From Amblyornis subalaris (taxonomy: Eukaryota > Chordata > Aves > Passeriformes > Ptilonorhynchidae), in NCBI GenBank assembly GCA_018881555.1, contig JACAXG010000093.1, positions 1,596,510-1,660,509 of the forward strand: DNA of 64,000 nt, in the 5' to 3' direction. Shown here piece by piece: positions 47,047-58,639 of the stretch. The notes beneath the pieces are model-generated. The model was not told the origin of the DNA, searched no databases, and worked only from the letters and a program-made list of their open reading frames with translations. Made by a program: the position numbers and the translations under genes. Every line of letters starts with the position of its first letter. Within the stretch, counting starts at the first letter, position 1.

Positions 47047-49621
47047 TTAAAATACTGGGCTGGCATTAGAATCATTTTAACAGATGTAACCTGACACAGG
47101 CTTTCTCTGCCCAGGGTCAGGCTGGGAAACAATGGCTTCTTTAACTCCTGCGTTCTGCTCAGGTTTCTGTTTGCACATGGGTCCAATTTGTCCCATTTAT
47201 GATTAGGTTTAAGTAAGTTGATGTGCTATTTATTTAGGAGAATTGCCATTTCAGACTATTACCATATTCCCTACAATATACATTACAGTGTGGTCTATGC
47301 CTGCACTGTCCATTATTAGGTTATTATAGTCCCGAATATGGTCCCAATTCACCAAAACAACAACAACTGACTTGATTCAGGCATTAAGTGATTTACTGCA
47401 GCTCTTTAGGTCGGAATTAATGTACACACTGCTCGCAAAAGCCAACACCCCCCTGCTCGCCCCCAACCCCGAAGGCTTACAAGGGCCATGTGCTGGCATG
47501 TGAAAGAGACTTAAATGTCTGTGTAATTGATTTAAACATCGAGTATCAACAGTGGACAGGCAAACCCAACGGGGCAGGCTTGCCAAATACCGGATCAAGG
47601 TGCTGCTCGAGGGTGGGAGAATTGGATTTACCTGTGGGAGCTGCTGGAAAGAGCTCACGAGCCAACCCATCCCACGGAGCCGAGGGCATGGGTTTATCTC
47701 TGTTCCTAATAAAACACGCTCGCTTCGTCTCTGACACGGCACCGAGGCAGGAGTGGGGGTAATTTATAATGACTGGCCTCAAACATATGGCCGGGTCCCT
47801 GCTCTCCCCCTCCCCGACACAGCCCCTGCCCTGCCTCAGAGGAGGACGTTTATTCAATCCAAAGCCCTTTTCAGCAGCTCTTCAGCTCCCCCCAGCTGTG
47901 GAGATCCAGCCCCGTCCCCTGCCAAATTCCAAGTCTCCTTTCCCTGTGCCGCGGGCATCGTCCCGAGTCCCTGTTGGCCAACAGCACCAGGGCCGGGTTG
48001 GGTGGATGATCCTGCAAAACCAACTCCAAAATTCATTTACTCTCAGGCTCAGTGAGTGGCTATTTTCTCTGTTCGTGGGTAAAACACGGGATCAACAGCT
48101 GGAATTCCCATAATAATAAATTAATAACCACAGCGCCGAGGCGTTCCAAAAGCTACAATGAAACAGCGGCCGAGCAGAAAACAGCTCCATCGCCTCCACC
48201 GTCTCTCCCTGGCACACATCCCGCTCCTTTCACTCGCAATGAAGTCTCTGGTCACTCTTCCTTCACCTGGGAAGCAGCTGGGAGGTTCCCAGTGTCCTCT
48301 TGGGAGATATTCCCGGAGATGCTCGGGGCACAGCCCTGTGCGATGAAGGGGAGTGATGCTCTCGCACCAGCGCTGGGTTTGGTGATCATCCCATGATGGG
48401 CATCTATTCCCGTGCTGTGCGTTATCCAGATGATAATCCCTGGATTTTGGAACCAGCAGGGTGACCACAAGCGTGGCTGGTGGTGTCATGGCCCTGAGGA
48501 GCAGGTGACCCTGAGGAGCCTGTGGCGGGGCAGCAGCAGGGGATGGAGCAGTGCCCTGGAAGAAGCAATATTTATAGAACCATAAAAAGACTGGAAAACA
48601 AGGATGGCTTTCCAGCTCTGGTACACACTCATCTCAACAGGCATCGGGGAGGCCTGGAAATATGGTGGATTCCTGAAGCAGCAGAAAAAAAAGTGGAAAT
48701 ACCACTTGACCTGGACGTGAAGGAGCCAACGGTGCTTATCAGAGTGACAACCAAGAAATTCCCTGCCAGGCCGAGGCTGAGGCTGCGAAAGGAGCTGAAA
48801 TCTGAGCTCGCTGCTTGCACAGCCCAGAGGACAGGCAGCAAAAGCCCTGAGATGTGACACCACCGTGGGCAAGGGAATCCTGGAGATTTGGGACTCTGTC
48901 CCTGCCCTCTGCGCAGGCGTCCAGCACACACCCCCAGCTCCTGTGCTCCAGAACTGCCACTTTGGAGCTCTCGAGTCACCCAGTTAGTAAATCACAGATA
49001 CACTGGGCTCAATTTACACTCACGTGTCGCGTGATCTGTCCTGAGAGCAACCTCTTAATAAATTAAACGGAGCCCCAAAAGAGGTTAGAAAATGAAGTTA
49101 AATGCTTCACCATCTGGGACTCAGCCAGGGCTAGATTCAATATTTGGAGCGATGGAGAGGTAAAAAGCAATTGTTGTCATGTATTTACCACTTCTTTTTT
49201 TTTTCCCGCAGAGATAACAAGATGATAGAATAACTTCACTTTTTTNTTTTTTTATTTCTTTTTTTTTGGTCTGTTTTGGTGAGAGAGCTTTAAGCTGAGC
49301 CTTGCTCAGACATCTCCAGGAAAACAATGTCACTACACTCCTTTAAAACTACAAGCCTGGAGCCTGTGAGTTTTTCTGCCTTTTGGAGGTGAGGCAGATT
49401 TCACAGTTTGGGATTCCTGTCTGTCTCCTGCAGCTCTGCAGCATCCACTGAGCTGAGCTTCCACTTGCCTGCAGCCACATTGGTTTAGGACCCTTTCCAG
49501 GTCGTTTGGAAGTCAGGCGTGGAGCCTGCTCCAGTCACAGAGCCACATAATGTAGAGCTCTGAGAACTTGGGAAAACCTGCTTGGCAAAACCGCCTTTAT
49601 TTCCCTTTGGTTTTAAAAGAC

Positions 49622-49678
49622 AAAAAAAAAAAAAATTAAAAAAAAATTGGGTGGTTGCTCCCATCAAAAAAAAAAAAA
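49622..49678 (+). repeat. Clustered poly-A tracts
   Basis: Three A runs of 13, 9 and 12 bases in a 57-base stretch, separated by TT and a short unique GGGTGGTTGCTCCC segment. Confidence 0.85.
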
Positions 49679-49816
49679 TCCCTAAATTGACCAAGCTCGT
49701 GAATTTTGCCTGAGTTTGATTAAACCCCACAGGGAATTTTAAACAGAAGAGGGAAAAATCCGGGTAGCAATGAAAAACGCGATTTGGGGGCTTTTTTTTT
49801 TTTTTCTTTAATTATG

Positions 49817-50290
49817 CCGTGGACTTTTCCCTGTAATGGCCTCCCCGGCGCAGCCCACCCTGCCCAGCCGCTGGCACGGGCAGCATCTGCAGATGGATCG
49901 GGAGCGGGCACGGCCCCGCAGAGCTGGCACGCAAACGCCAGCGCCGCGCTCGCCAGCCCGGCTGCGGGCGGGGGAATGGCACATTCCCGCTGCTGGGAAA
50001 AGCAGGGAGCCCCCCAGCCGCCCCAGCACCCGCCAGCATCCATCCAGCTGCAGGGCCGGTCCCGCTCCCAAGCCCTTTCCAAGGTGGCAGCGGGCGCTGC
50101 CCCGGGGGATGCTGCGGCTTTATCCTCCTTGTAAATCTGAGAGCTCTTTAGTTCGGTGGGGGCGGCGGTCCCGGCCCAGGGATGGGCTCAGGGCTTGGCA
50201 GCGCCGAGGGATTCGTCGGGAGGGATGCTGAGCACGGCGTGGCCACGGCTCCCGCTCGCCAGCACTGCGGGATCCGATCCGGGCACGGAA
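49817..50290. promoter_or_regulatory. CpG-island-like segment
   Basis: By hand count there are about 43 CpG dinucleotides in about 470 bases, the densest patch in the window. GC content is roughly two-thirds, giving an observed/expected CpG ratio clearly above 0.6 by my estimate. It begins sharply after a 15-T run and ends just before a CR1 copy. Frames are open on both strands, as expected from GC-rich DNA, and none is recognised. It could be an orphan CpG island, an enhancer, or the promoter of an unannotated transcript. Confidence 0.5.
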
Positions 50291-50405
50291 TGGAGGGTGC
50301 TGAGCACCCCAGGCTGTGCCACCGGGCTCACCCCACAGCTCAGCCACTCAACTGCTGCTGCTCAACATTGTTTTGAAGATTTTTATAGTGACTATAATAG
50401 ATATT

Positions 50406-50631
50406 AGGTTGGATATCAGGAAAAGGTTCTTCCCTCAAAGGGTGGTCGGGCACTGAACAGGATCCCCAGGGCAGTGGTCATGCCATCACCCCTGCCAGAA
50501 TTCAAGGAATGTTTGGACAACGCTCTCAGGCACAGTGTGGGATTGTTGGAGCAATACTGTGCAGAGCCAGGAGCTGGACTGGATGATCCTCGTGGGTCCC
50601 TTCCAGCTCAGGAGATTCTGTGGTTCTGTGG
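50406..50631 (+). mobile_element. CR1 LINE of a second subfamily, 3' end
   Basis: GGTTGGATATCAGGAAAAGG, GTGGTCGGGCACTGAACAGG, AGAATTCAAGGAATGTTTGG, ACAACGCTCTCAGGCACAG, GGACTGGATGATCCTCGTGG and GTCCCTTCCAGCTCAGGAGA. This is the CR1 type whose 3' UTR reads 'ggagctggactcgatgatcctcgtgggtcccttccagctcagg'. The end is ATTCTGTGGTTCTGTGG, the 8-mer-like tail. It shares its type with the copy at 62.17 kb. Confidence 0.92.
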
Positions 50632-51627
50632 ATGAGGATCACACCTGACCTGGAGTCTGGATTTCCCTACATACAGCCGAGCCTGCACTTTGAGCAATCT
50701 GGGGAAGTGCTTCCATCCTGACTTCTGTCTTTTCCTTGGAGTCACTTAAGGACTTCAGGAGTATCCTGAGGCTACCTGGCAGCAGGTGTAAGGACATGCA
50801 TAGTAACACAGTAGTAACGTGTTAGCAGCTCCCCACCTCTTCAGTCTGCTGTGGGACTGTGGTTTTAGATTTTGTTGAGTGAACTCACAGCATCATGGTC
50901 TGGAAGCTGCAGTAGGGAAATAAGAAATATGGTTAAAACTGAAAGGGTTTCCCTGAAAAATATGCTGGTGTCCAGCTGAGGCTATCTGGGTTTTTAGGCT
51001 GAAACTTCAGCAGTTGCTGCACTTCAGTTCCTTAACCAGAGGGAGAGAGAAGCCCTTTTGTTCCCCATCTCCCTTTTGGGAGGGAGCTGCAAGCAAGGAG
51101 GAAATGAGAAATCAGGCTGTAATCCTGAAAATCCTTTTCACTTTGAACATCCAGACTGCCTCACCTCTGGAGCTACCACCCTCTCTGGCTGTGGACTGGG
51201 CTGTTCTGCTTATGGCACTTCAGAGGAAAGAAAAGGATGTGTTTTGGTTTTCCCTTTTCTTCCCTGAAATGTTCTTAGTAGTTCAGCTTGGTGGACTAAA
51301 TATTCAGAATAAATCTGCCTTTGGGGGATTTTATATCACCACATAATCTATATCTTTGCATATACCTGCTGGTGTTGGGTGTATGATTGAAATTTCATCT
51401 CACAAATCAGTTTTTCAGACTATCAACATTGGATTTTTAGGTTTTACTAATTTGGGGGTTTTTGCTAATTTTAAGATTTAGATTTAAGTTTAGTCTGTGA
51501 TGTTTTTGAGAGTGGAGACAAGCTCAGGGCTGGAAATGGTCACAGCAAAACACTGTTTAAAAGTCAGCTGTAGTAAAGACCAAACAGGTTCCCCAGAGAA
51601 GCCATGGAAAAGGTTTTGAAACACATT
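50632..51627. other. Unique noncoding sequence
   Basis: Single-copy sequence lying between two CR1 copies. The plus frame 51,014-51,346 (110 codons) is unrecognised. Nothing else seen. Confidence 0.5.
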
Positions 51628-51795
51628 ATCCAGAGAGGCTGTGGATGTCCCATCCCTGGAAGTGTCCAAGGCCAGGTTGGACAGGGCTTGGAGCAAGCTG
51701 GGATAGTGGAAGGTGTCCCTATCCATGGGGTGGAATAAGATGAGCTTTAAGGTCCCTTCCAACCCAAACCAGTCTGTGATTCCACAATCCTGTGA
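51628..51795 (+). mobile_element. CR1 LINE 3' end fragment
   Basis: CAGAGAGGCTGTGGATGTCC, CATCCCTGGAAGTGTCCAAG, GGACAGGGCTTGGAGCAAGC, GATAGTGGAAGGTGTCCC and CCCTTCCAACCCAAACCAG, ending near TCCTGTG. The 'gaggctgtggatg' wording differs from the 'gaagctgtggctg' of the main copies, so it may be an older subfamily. Confidence 0.92.
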
Positions 51796-52689
51796 AACCT
51801 CATCCTGCCATCTGGAGTCAGACCAAGACATGGAACAGCTCCAGGTTTGTGGAGGTGATCAGAAACACCCAGCTACTCCCAGCAAAGTGCGGCAGGATGG
51901 AGCTGGAAACAACCTGTGATGGAGCATCCCTGGAATACAAGAAAATTGGCTGGGGATACAGGTCTGCCTGGAGCTGGGAAGATGGGCAGTGCCAGCAGGT
52001 ATGGCAGCCCAGGCAGTCCCAGGGGGAGGCAGCTGAGCCTCCTCTTCCAAGCTCTGCTCATTGCTAACCCACAGCACCTCTCTCCTCTTGCATTTTTTTC
52101 CTTTGCTTCATGTTTATTCTGGCCTCGAACAGCTTAAGCCTCACTCCAGGCACAGAACCAAGTGGCTTCCCTCTTGTTCTGTTCTTACCTGGCCTGGAAT
52201 ACAGCAAACCAAGTCCTCGAGGAAAATACACCACACCTATATTGGCTCACTCAATACTAAAAAAAAAACCCCACAAAATATCCCCTTCCCACACAGCCAA
52301 ATTTTACAGCCCGGGAGCAAATGATCCCCTCCCCATCCCTAGGGAAGTGGAGGGATTTTATTTATTATAGCAGACCATTCATTAACTGTCAGGATAAAGG
52401 GAAATGGATGGATTCAGTTGGAGGAACCCGGGGATATAAAACCACAGGTAAGTCCTGTTGGTACTTCTGGAAATACCTGGAACTGCAGAGAACCACTGAA
52501 CAATTCCAAGGAATCATCTCCCAAGGCGAGCGCTCACTGATCTTTTGGACACATTCAGAAAATAGTACATTTAACAGCTCTGTTTCAGGGACTTTCTTTA
52601 AACCGAGGTGAGCTTTTCCTTTGATTTCAGTTTGTTCTGGATCAGGACCTCAGCCCCTGGACCTGTTTGACCCTACCACACCCAGGCTG

Positions 52690-52920
52690 CAGCCGAGCAC
52701 GCGCCGGCGGCGTGGGGAGCTCGCTTGGCTCCTGGTTTTGGTGAAACACAAATTTCCCCTTGGCTCTGCTCTGTGCATTTGGATTTCGTGCAGCCCAGCC
52801 CTTCCCTCCCAGACCTGGGAGGAACACGCCAGAAGAAAGGGGATGTCAGGAAGAGGAGCTCCCGAGCGCCGAGGGCCGGCTTTCCGCGGCGCGGGGCTGG
52901 GAGCCGCCCGCTGCTCCTGC
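52690..52920. promoter_or_regulatory. Two small CpG-rich patches
   Basis: About 18 CpGs by hand count, concentrated at 52,690-52,725 (GAGCACGCGCCGGCGGCG) and 52,861-52,910 (TTTCCGCGGCGCGGGG). No gene start is recognisable next to them. Confidence 0.3.
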
Positions 52921-54287
52921 AAGCTTCCCCGAGCAAATGTCAGCTCCCTGCTCCGTCAGGCCTTTACCTTTACAGCTTCGAGGAAATGACAGCTCCGAGC
53001 TGTTGCTTTGCAGGAGGGAATAGTGCAGGTCACATCCTGGGCTAATGCAAAATGGCATAATGAAATGCTGATTGATACCCGCCAGTAGCCTGGCTCGCTT
53101 GTTAGCTACGCAAATGCAGGTAAAATTCCTTGTTAATCGGAAATCTCAAAGCCTTGGTGGCCCTCGGCTCGTGGAGGGAAGGTGCATCCACGGCGTGCAG
53201 CTACAGGTGGCCCCTGTCCTTCAGCAGCAGAGCTTGGAAGGGATTTGAATGCTGACGGCAAGCGCCGACGCAATCCTGACAAATTAAAGCGGAACGAGGA
53301 AGGTTGTGCTCGGAAAACCAAAGGAAGGATATTCCAGCCATGCCTGGGTGTGTGGCTGCGCAAGCCTCAAGCTGGAGCTTATACATTCCTGGATTTGCTG
53401 AAGTTGGCTGAGTTTCTTTAGAAATGAGTCTTTCCAGGTGTCCCGTGAGGCTCAGCCTGCCCATCTCCCGCCAGGATGTGTGCACATCTCCCCGGTGCCA
53501 GGGAAAACGCTGCTCCTGGAGCAGTGACCGCCTTTGAAGCCGATTCAAATTCCCGGTTAAACAGGAATCTGGGAGTTTCTTTGGAGAATAAACACCAGCT
53601 TAGAGAGGAGAACCAGCCTTGCTCCATTACCAGCCATCTTGCCTCAGTGTTCCCTTTTCCGTGGGATATATCAGGACTTTGTGGTCAAGCTCATTATTTG
53701 CTTTGTACGAGACCGAGGTGTTTTAAGCCAGGGAATGAGCTCTGCTCCTCGTTCGAGTCATCAAAGGGCCAAGTATTCCTACTGATATTTAATACATTTC
53801 ATCTCCATCTTTTAATGCATACATTGAAGTATACTGTGTCTTTAAAAAAAAAAATCTCAGCTTTGCCTGTTAATTTAGCTCCCTACACACAGTCTCATTT
53901 ACTGTTATCTATTTTTATTCTCACTGGGGATTAGGTAAGCAACTCGCAGTATTTCCAGCTGTCCTTTTAGCATCACTATTTGAAAACTGTGTAGACCACA
54001 AAGAACATAATTACAAAAACAAATTGCTGGTACAACCGCTCTGCTAATAAGTAGGGACCTGTTGTAAGTTCTGAAACTTAGAAAGACCATTTCAGACTTC
54101 TGTTTTCATTAAACTGCGGTTGCCGAGAGCAGATATAATTGCGTTTCTTTTCTTTTTAAAGGCTCTGGGTTACCTGGAGTAATTTGTATATTACTTTTTT
54201 TTTTTTTCCTTTCCTCTGTGAATCCAAATCAGTTCTCTCAACGGAAAACGTTACATAGGAGGGGTCATTCCACAAGTGGTTTGCATT

Positions 54288-54304
54288 AGTGCAAGAATTG
54301 CACT
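54288..54304. repeat. 7-bp inverted repeat, GAA loop
   Basis: AGTGCAA, loop GAA, TTGCACT. It lies in an AT-rich unique stretch at 54.25-54.5 kb. The word AATTGCACT resembles the 5' part of the miR-25/92 family, but no flanking precursor arms of sufficient length are visible. Confidence 0.7.
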
Positions 54305-56041
54305 CGTGTACTAAGATGTTTAAGCACCTACAAAGTTGTCGCCAACCATCTGCACTGCTGGTAGCACTAAATCAGCCAGGCCCCTATGCAAAGGCAGTGC
54401 AATTTATCTGTCAGGCAGTATTTCATTTAAAACGTACTCCTGTAAAATATGAAATACTTAGAGGCACCCACTTTCCTCTTTGAATTTGACGTTTTCCATT
54501 ACGGCAGGGGGAAAATTGTCTTTTTAATGGAGCAAGGAAATCTTCGTGTGCTGGGGCCCTGGCATTAGGAAAGGGGTTTCAGTTTGCATTATGGTAATGG
54601 GCAATTATCAGTGGAGGGAAAATGAGGGATGTGGTAGGAGGGTGTGTTTGGGGGCTGCTGCCTCTGCTCCGCTCGGGGCTGGGATGATGCTGGACCAGGC
54701 GGGATTTTCCCCTGCCACTCCATGTGATCCGAATCCAAACACAGAGAAGCCAAGGTGCTGTTTCACAGCACTGCACAGAAAGCCAGGTGAGCTTCAGGAA
54801 GCTTGAGTTTAATCTTTGACTCAGATTTATGTGAGGAACCCTTCTAAGTCTGGAAAAACCCGGGAGTGTGTTTTACCATTCCCCAGGATCCGAGGGACTT
54901 ACGCTCCACGTAGGATCCAGCACCAACAAGTGTATTCTTACAGTTCATGCTCCAAATTGTTTATGCAGAAAATCTGAGCGGGGGGTGGAGGGAGAAATAA
55001 TCTCATTTTGTCCTATTCTTCACTTTCTGCGAGGTATAGTGTTAATAAAACATTTTCAATAAACAAACTAACCAGCCCTAAGTTGCTGCTTTTAATATAA
55101 GACACAAAGTCTCTGTATGATTTTTCCAGATTCTGCACCTGATTAATGCCATACCACTTGGGCTGAATTTATGTTCAGGGAAAGTGCAGGGTGTATTTCC
55201 TTTGCAAACAGAAACAATATGTGCAGGCTCCTTCCCTTACCTGCACCAGATGCCCGAGTGAGGAGGAGGAGCAGGGAAACCTCGGCTGGGGTGGAGGCAG
55301 AGTGGCCAAGGTCTGGGGACAGGGGAGTTATTCAGCATTATTTATTTAGGTTTTGCCCTCCCACAACTAAAAGTTGTGGCCTGCAAACTGCTGGGAGTGA
55401 AGCATTCAAATTGAAGCTGAAGATAAGTTAAATCAATGTGAGAAGTATGAAAAATGCACAAATAATTCAAGTAGCTGGAGAAATGGAATATCTGTCCACA
55501 GCAAAGACAACTAAAGTCATCAAACCTCCTATAATTTTATATATCTAATGATTTCTGATTGTACCAGAAGGCTGCATAAGTTCAGGATTGGGTATATAAA
55601 GACAGGTATTGTTACAACCAGGATACTGATAATTTCACAATAATACTCTTAGCAGTGATAAAACAACATTCACCTCTGCTCTGTGTCTGATAACATAATT
55701 ATACATAAATTATCAGATTCAATGCATTGAAAGTGAAAACTGAGGTCTTGTCACAGNGATAGAAAAACTGCAGTGTAAGGATGTGAAGCCAGGACAAGAG
55801 TCTAAATTTCAAAAAATATCCAAATGTTTTTTAAAAAGAAACCAAACCAAGCCACTCTTTGTGTTTAAGAGGCTCATAGGCATGAAAAGAAAAGCTGGCT
55901 GGGATGAAGAATGCCTGATTTTAATATGTGTGGGTTTCTCCTAAAAAACTCAGCTCCCATCTTCACCTTTGATGCCCATTTTCAACTGTGATTAAAATTT
56001 GTTAATTTGATAATTTATGTCTGGCCAGAATCAGCAATAGT

Positions 56042-56090
56042 TCAGGTTGGAAGGCACCTCTGGAGATCATCCAGTCCCACCCCCAGAAGG
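56042..56090 (-). mobile_element. Short CR1 LINE 3' fragment, other subfamily
   Basis: CAGGTTGGAAGGCACCTCTG followed by GAGATCATCCAGTCCCACCC is the reverse complement of the CR1 type with 'ggttggaagggacctctggagatcatc'. Only about 50 bases remain. Confidence 0.75.
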
Positions 56091-56136
56091 TGTGGAGGAA
56101 ATCTGCACCTGATCATGACATGGACCCCATCATATC

Positions 56137-56270
56137 ACAGAGTCATGGAATGGGTTGGGTTGGAAGGACCTTAAAGCCCATCCAGTCCCACCCCTGCCAC
56201 GGGCAGGGACACCTTCCACTACCCCAGNGTGCTCCAAGCCCCGTCCAACCTGGCCTTGGACACTTCCAGG
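56137..56270 (-). mobile_element. CR1 LINE 3' end fragment
   Basis: CACAGAGTCATGGAATGG, GTTGGGTTGGAAGGACCTTA, AAGCCCATCCAGTCCCACCC, GGCAGGGACACCTTCCACTA and CTTGGACACTTCCAGG. It follows the consensus closely and lies about 47 bases after a CR1 stub of another subfamily in the same orientation. Confidence 0.93.
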
Positions 56271-56750
56271 CACAGGACACCATCAGGTATGAGCATCTCA
56301 CACCCAACCATGGCTCTGGAAAACGATATTTCCAGTTTTTCTTTCCAGGCAAACAGCAGCACATTTGCCAAAGCAGACCCTGGTGTGAAAACATTTGGGT
56401 TCCTGAACTCGTTGCTCTGCTGATCCATCTCAGATCCCTGACTCCGAGCCTCTCCCTGCCCCATTTCTCTCTCCACAAAGAGGGAGGTTTCTGGGAAAAC
56501 TCTGTGGGCTGCGAGGGAGGCTAAACCCAAGTGCTTCCTCACGCTGCTGGCCTAACTTTNAAATCAGTTTTTAATTGCATGAAAAGCCGCCCTCATCCCT
56601 TTTGATTACATCCTTCTATCGCCCTCGGAANGGCAGCATCTGAACATCTTATTAATAAAAGCTATTTTGGAAAATAAAACTCCTTTGGAATATATGAGGA
56701 TTAACACTATATATAGACCACGATGGCTTAAAAGAGATTGTTATGGTCTA
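56271..56750. other. Unique noncoding sequence
   Basis: No gene or interspersed repeat recognised. AT-rich from 56.6 kb. Confidence 0.5.
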
Positions 56751-56923
56751 TTGTGCAAATACATATTTACTAGAGCTTTTGAAATACAGATCATGCAAAT
56801 ATGTATTCAGGGACTTTTAAAAATGCAGATTATTGACCTGACAGATCATAAAGGCTCCTTTGAAACCATTCTGGGTTACAGTATCATGTAAATACTTATT
56901 TAGGCAATTTTTAAAAATCTTTG
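56751..56923 (+). repeat. Degenerate triplicated octamer-bearing unit
   Basis: Three related stretches start at 56,751 (TTGTGCAAATACATATTTAC), 56,791 (TCATGCAAATATGTATTCAG) and 56,884 (TCATGTAAATACTTATTTAG). The first two are exactly 40 bases apart, and all continue into a CTTTT(N)AAA-like segment. The second carries a perfect POU octamer ATGCAAAT, and the others carry one-base variants. It looks like an old local duplication in AT-rich DNA, possibly a clustered POU-site element. Confidence 0.5.
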
Positions 56924-57175
56924 GTAGTACAGTCAGTGGAAATCCTCATGAAAATGAATGTTTTTCTCACCTGACAGCCATGGTGATTTTGAAGGTTAAA
57001 TCCCTGCCTCCCTCACGTTTCCAAAATCCAACTCCANCCTATCCGAGGATGGCCAAGATATATTCCATGGGGTATAATGTCACATGTCAGGGAGGTGCTG
57101 ACCACCCCAAGGCTGCAGAATAAATCCNTTTCTTCACAGTCACCTGATGAGCTGGATGTGCAGTTCCTTACCATG

Positions 57176-57325
57176 GAATCCCAGAATCCCAGGATGGTTT
57201 GGGTTGGAAGGGACCTTAAAGCCCATCCAGGCCCACCCCCTGCCATGGGCAGGGACACTTTCCACTATCCCAGGTTGCTCCAAGCCCCATCCAACCTGGC
57301 CTTGGACACTTCTCTGGGCAACTTG
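57176..57325 (-). mobile_element. CR1 LINE 3' end with internal deletion
   Basis: ATCCCAGAATCCCAGGATGG, TTTGGGTTGGAAGGGACCTT, CCCCCTGCCATGGGCAGGGA, ATCCCAGGTTGCTCCAAGCC and CTTGGACACTTCTCTGGGCA. Relative to the other copies, about 24 bases between the two CTTC words are missing, so GGACACTTC runs directly into TCTGGGCAAC. Confidence 0.94.
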
Positions 57326-58639
57326 CAATAGGGGATGGTGATTAAATATTGTATAACAAAGAGAAAAAAAATGAATATTCATCTTTCATAGTCCACGTGC
57401 AACCAGTCAGGTAAGTGCAACTTCCAGCAGCACAGGCTCGATTTCAGCTGGTCATTTTGGGAATAAAAAGTATTTATTAGCAATTTCCTGAACCAATTGA
57501 TACTCTCAGTTTCCCACAGATCCCCTATTATTCGATATTACATCAATAACATAATGGCATTTGTTAATTTGAATTCCTGTGCACGACTGAGGAAGCCAAA
57601 GCAACTTTCAGAAGGCCTGACCCTGCAGCACAGTGGTTGTTATGTTTTGTTATGTGTTACAACAACACCATCTTCCAAGAACTGGTGCATGTGTGCTAAA
57701 CCGATTGTGCCAGGTGATNGGAATATTCCTGGAGCACAGACACTGCCTTGATGAATAGTGGTGTAAATGCTCCAGCAATTTTGCACATAAATGTGTCAGC
57801 TCTGGCCTACATAATGGAGAGAGGGCCTTTCATGGACTGGATAAAAGCGGGTTTATGAATCATGGAAAAACAAGGAAAAAAAACCCATGTTATGGGAATT
57901 TTCTTTGGAAAGTCCAGAAAGAAAGAAAAAATAAAAAACAACACCTGGAATCCGGCCAGAGCATTTTAGTGCTCTTTTGTCATTCTGCTGGTTGAAGAGA
58001 GCTGTTCATGGTGATTAACAAGGGTGTGCGCGTTGGGGTTTTTTCAAGATACAACTACAAACAAAAGGTAGTAAATTTAATTTTCATTAGGGTAGAATTA
58101 CTGTTCTCTTACTCGGGGCAGGAATACACATTAACAAAAACTCCTTGTGTACTTTCTCTCTGCAGATCTGGCTTCTATTTTCCTCGGCTGGAGGAAGGTT
58201 TGACTGAACATTCACGATTCAACCAGGCACCATAAAAATCCCCTGCAAGGAAATTTACTGGAGGTATAAAGCGAATCACGGAAGGGCTGTGCACGCTCAT
58301 TTGCAGAGCACAGCCCCATTCCATTGTACGGGCAACAATTAAGGGGTGCACCCCATGCACGCCCCGTTTTTAACGCCATTTGCTGGAATTCGGGCGATTT
58401 AAGACAATAAAAGTGTCTCTCACGGTGTTATAAACAGGAAAACCAAACTGTGCAAAATTTGCACCGCTGGTTTCCAATGTTAAAATGCTTTTGGGAGTTC
58501 TGAAATACATTTCTGTGGATTTTCTGCTCAGGTGACTCACAGGTATGGGAGAGATGCCTTATTCCTCATGGCAGAGCTATGATAGACCGAGGCCAGAGGT
58601 TCAGTGCCGGGAAGAAGCCTGGAGTTCTGCTTCAGAAAT
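57326..58639. other. Unique noncoding sequence
   Basis: AT-rich single-copy sequence. CATCAATAACATAATGGC near 57,541 and TTAATTTTCATTAGGG near 58,076 are homeodomain-like words. No gene or repeat recognised. Confidence 0.45.

Larger units (their letters stand above)
43392..50405. other. Long CR1-free, N-poor noncoding block
   Basis: About 7 kb with one N (49,246, inside a T run). AT-rich candidate regulatory blocks are at 44.2-44.75 kb (AACAAAG word, CpG-bearing unique words such as TGCGCCGGGGAAG) and at 46.85-47.4 kb. GC- and CpG-richer parts are at 47.7-48.3 and 49.8-50.3 kb. Small open segments at 46.14-46.34 and 46.91-47.05 kb are listed separately. Frames of 190 codons (45,440-46,012, minus) and 111 codons (48,522-48,857, plus) are unrecognised. 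Confidence 0.35.
51796..56041. other. Unique noncoding block, N-free to 55,757
   Basis: No interspersed repeat recognised over 4.2 kb. GC- and CpG-rich parts lie at 52.68-52.95 kb and more weakly at 53.15-53.3 kb. AT-rich candidate regulatory sequence is at 53.75-54.5 and 55.45-55.75 kb, with several GATA and TATC words in the latter. The 152-codon plus frame at 53,476-53,934 is unrecognised. Confidence 0.35.

Noticed and set aside
48522..48857. 111-codon plus-strand frame as a gene
   Set aside because: No family recognised, overlapping minus-strand frames are equally open, and the region is GC-rich, so open frames are expected.
48985..49145. Possible second copy of the ancient amniote repeat (ATTTACACTC, GCTAGATTCAATA words)
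   Set aside because: Only isolated words match and their order is not convincing.
53476..53934. 152-codon plus-strand frame as a gene
   Set aside because: Reads through unrelated compositions, including an A run (KKK) and AT-rich sequence. No domain, splice context or family visible.
54288..54330. AATTGCACT word as a miR-25/92 family hairpin
   Set aside because: Only a 7-bp stem with a 3-base loop is present. No 60-80 base precursor with paired arms can be drawn, and the rest of the mature sequence does not match.
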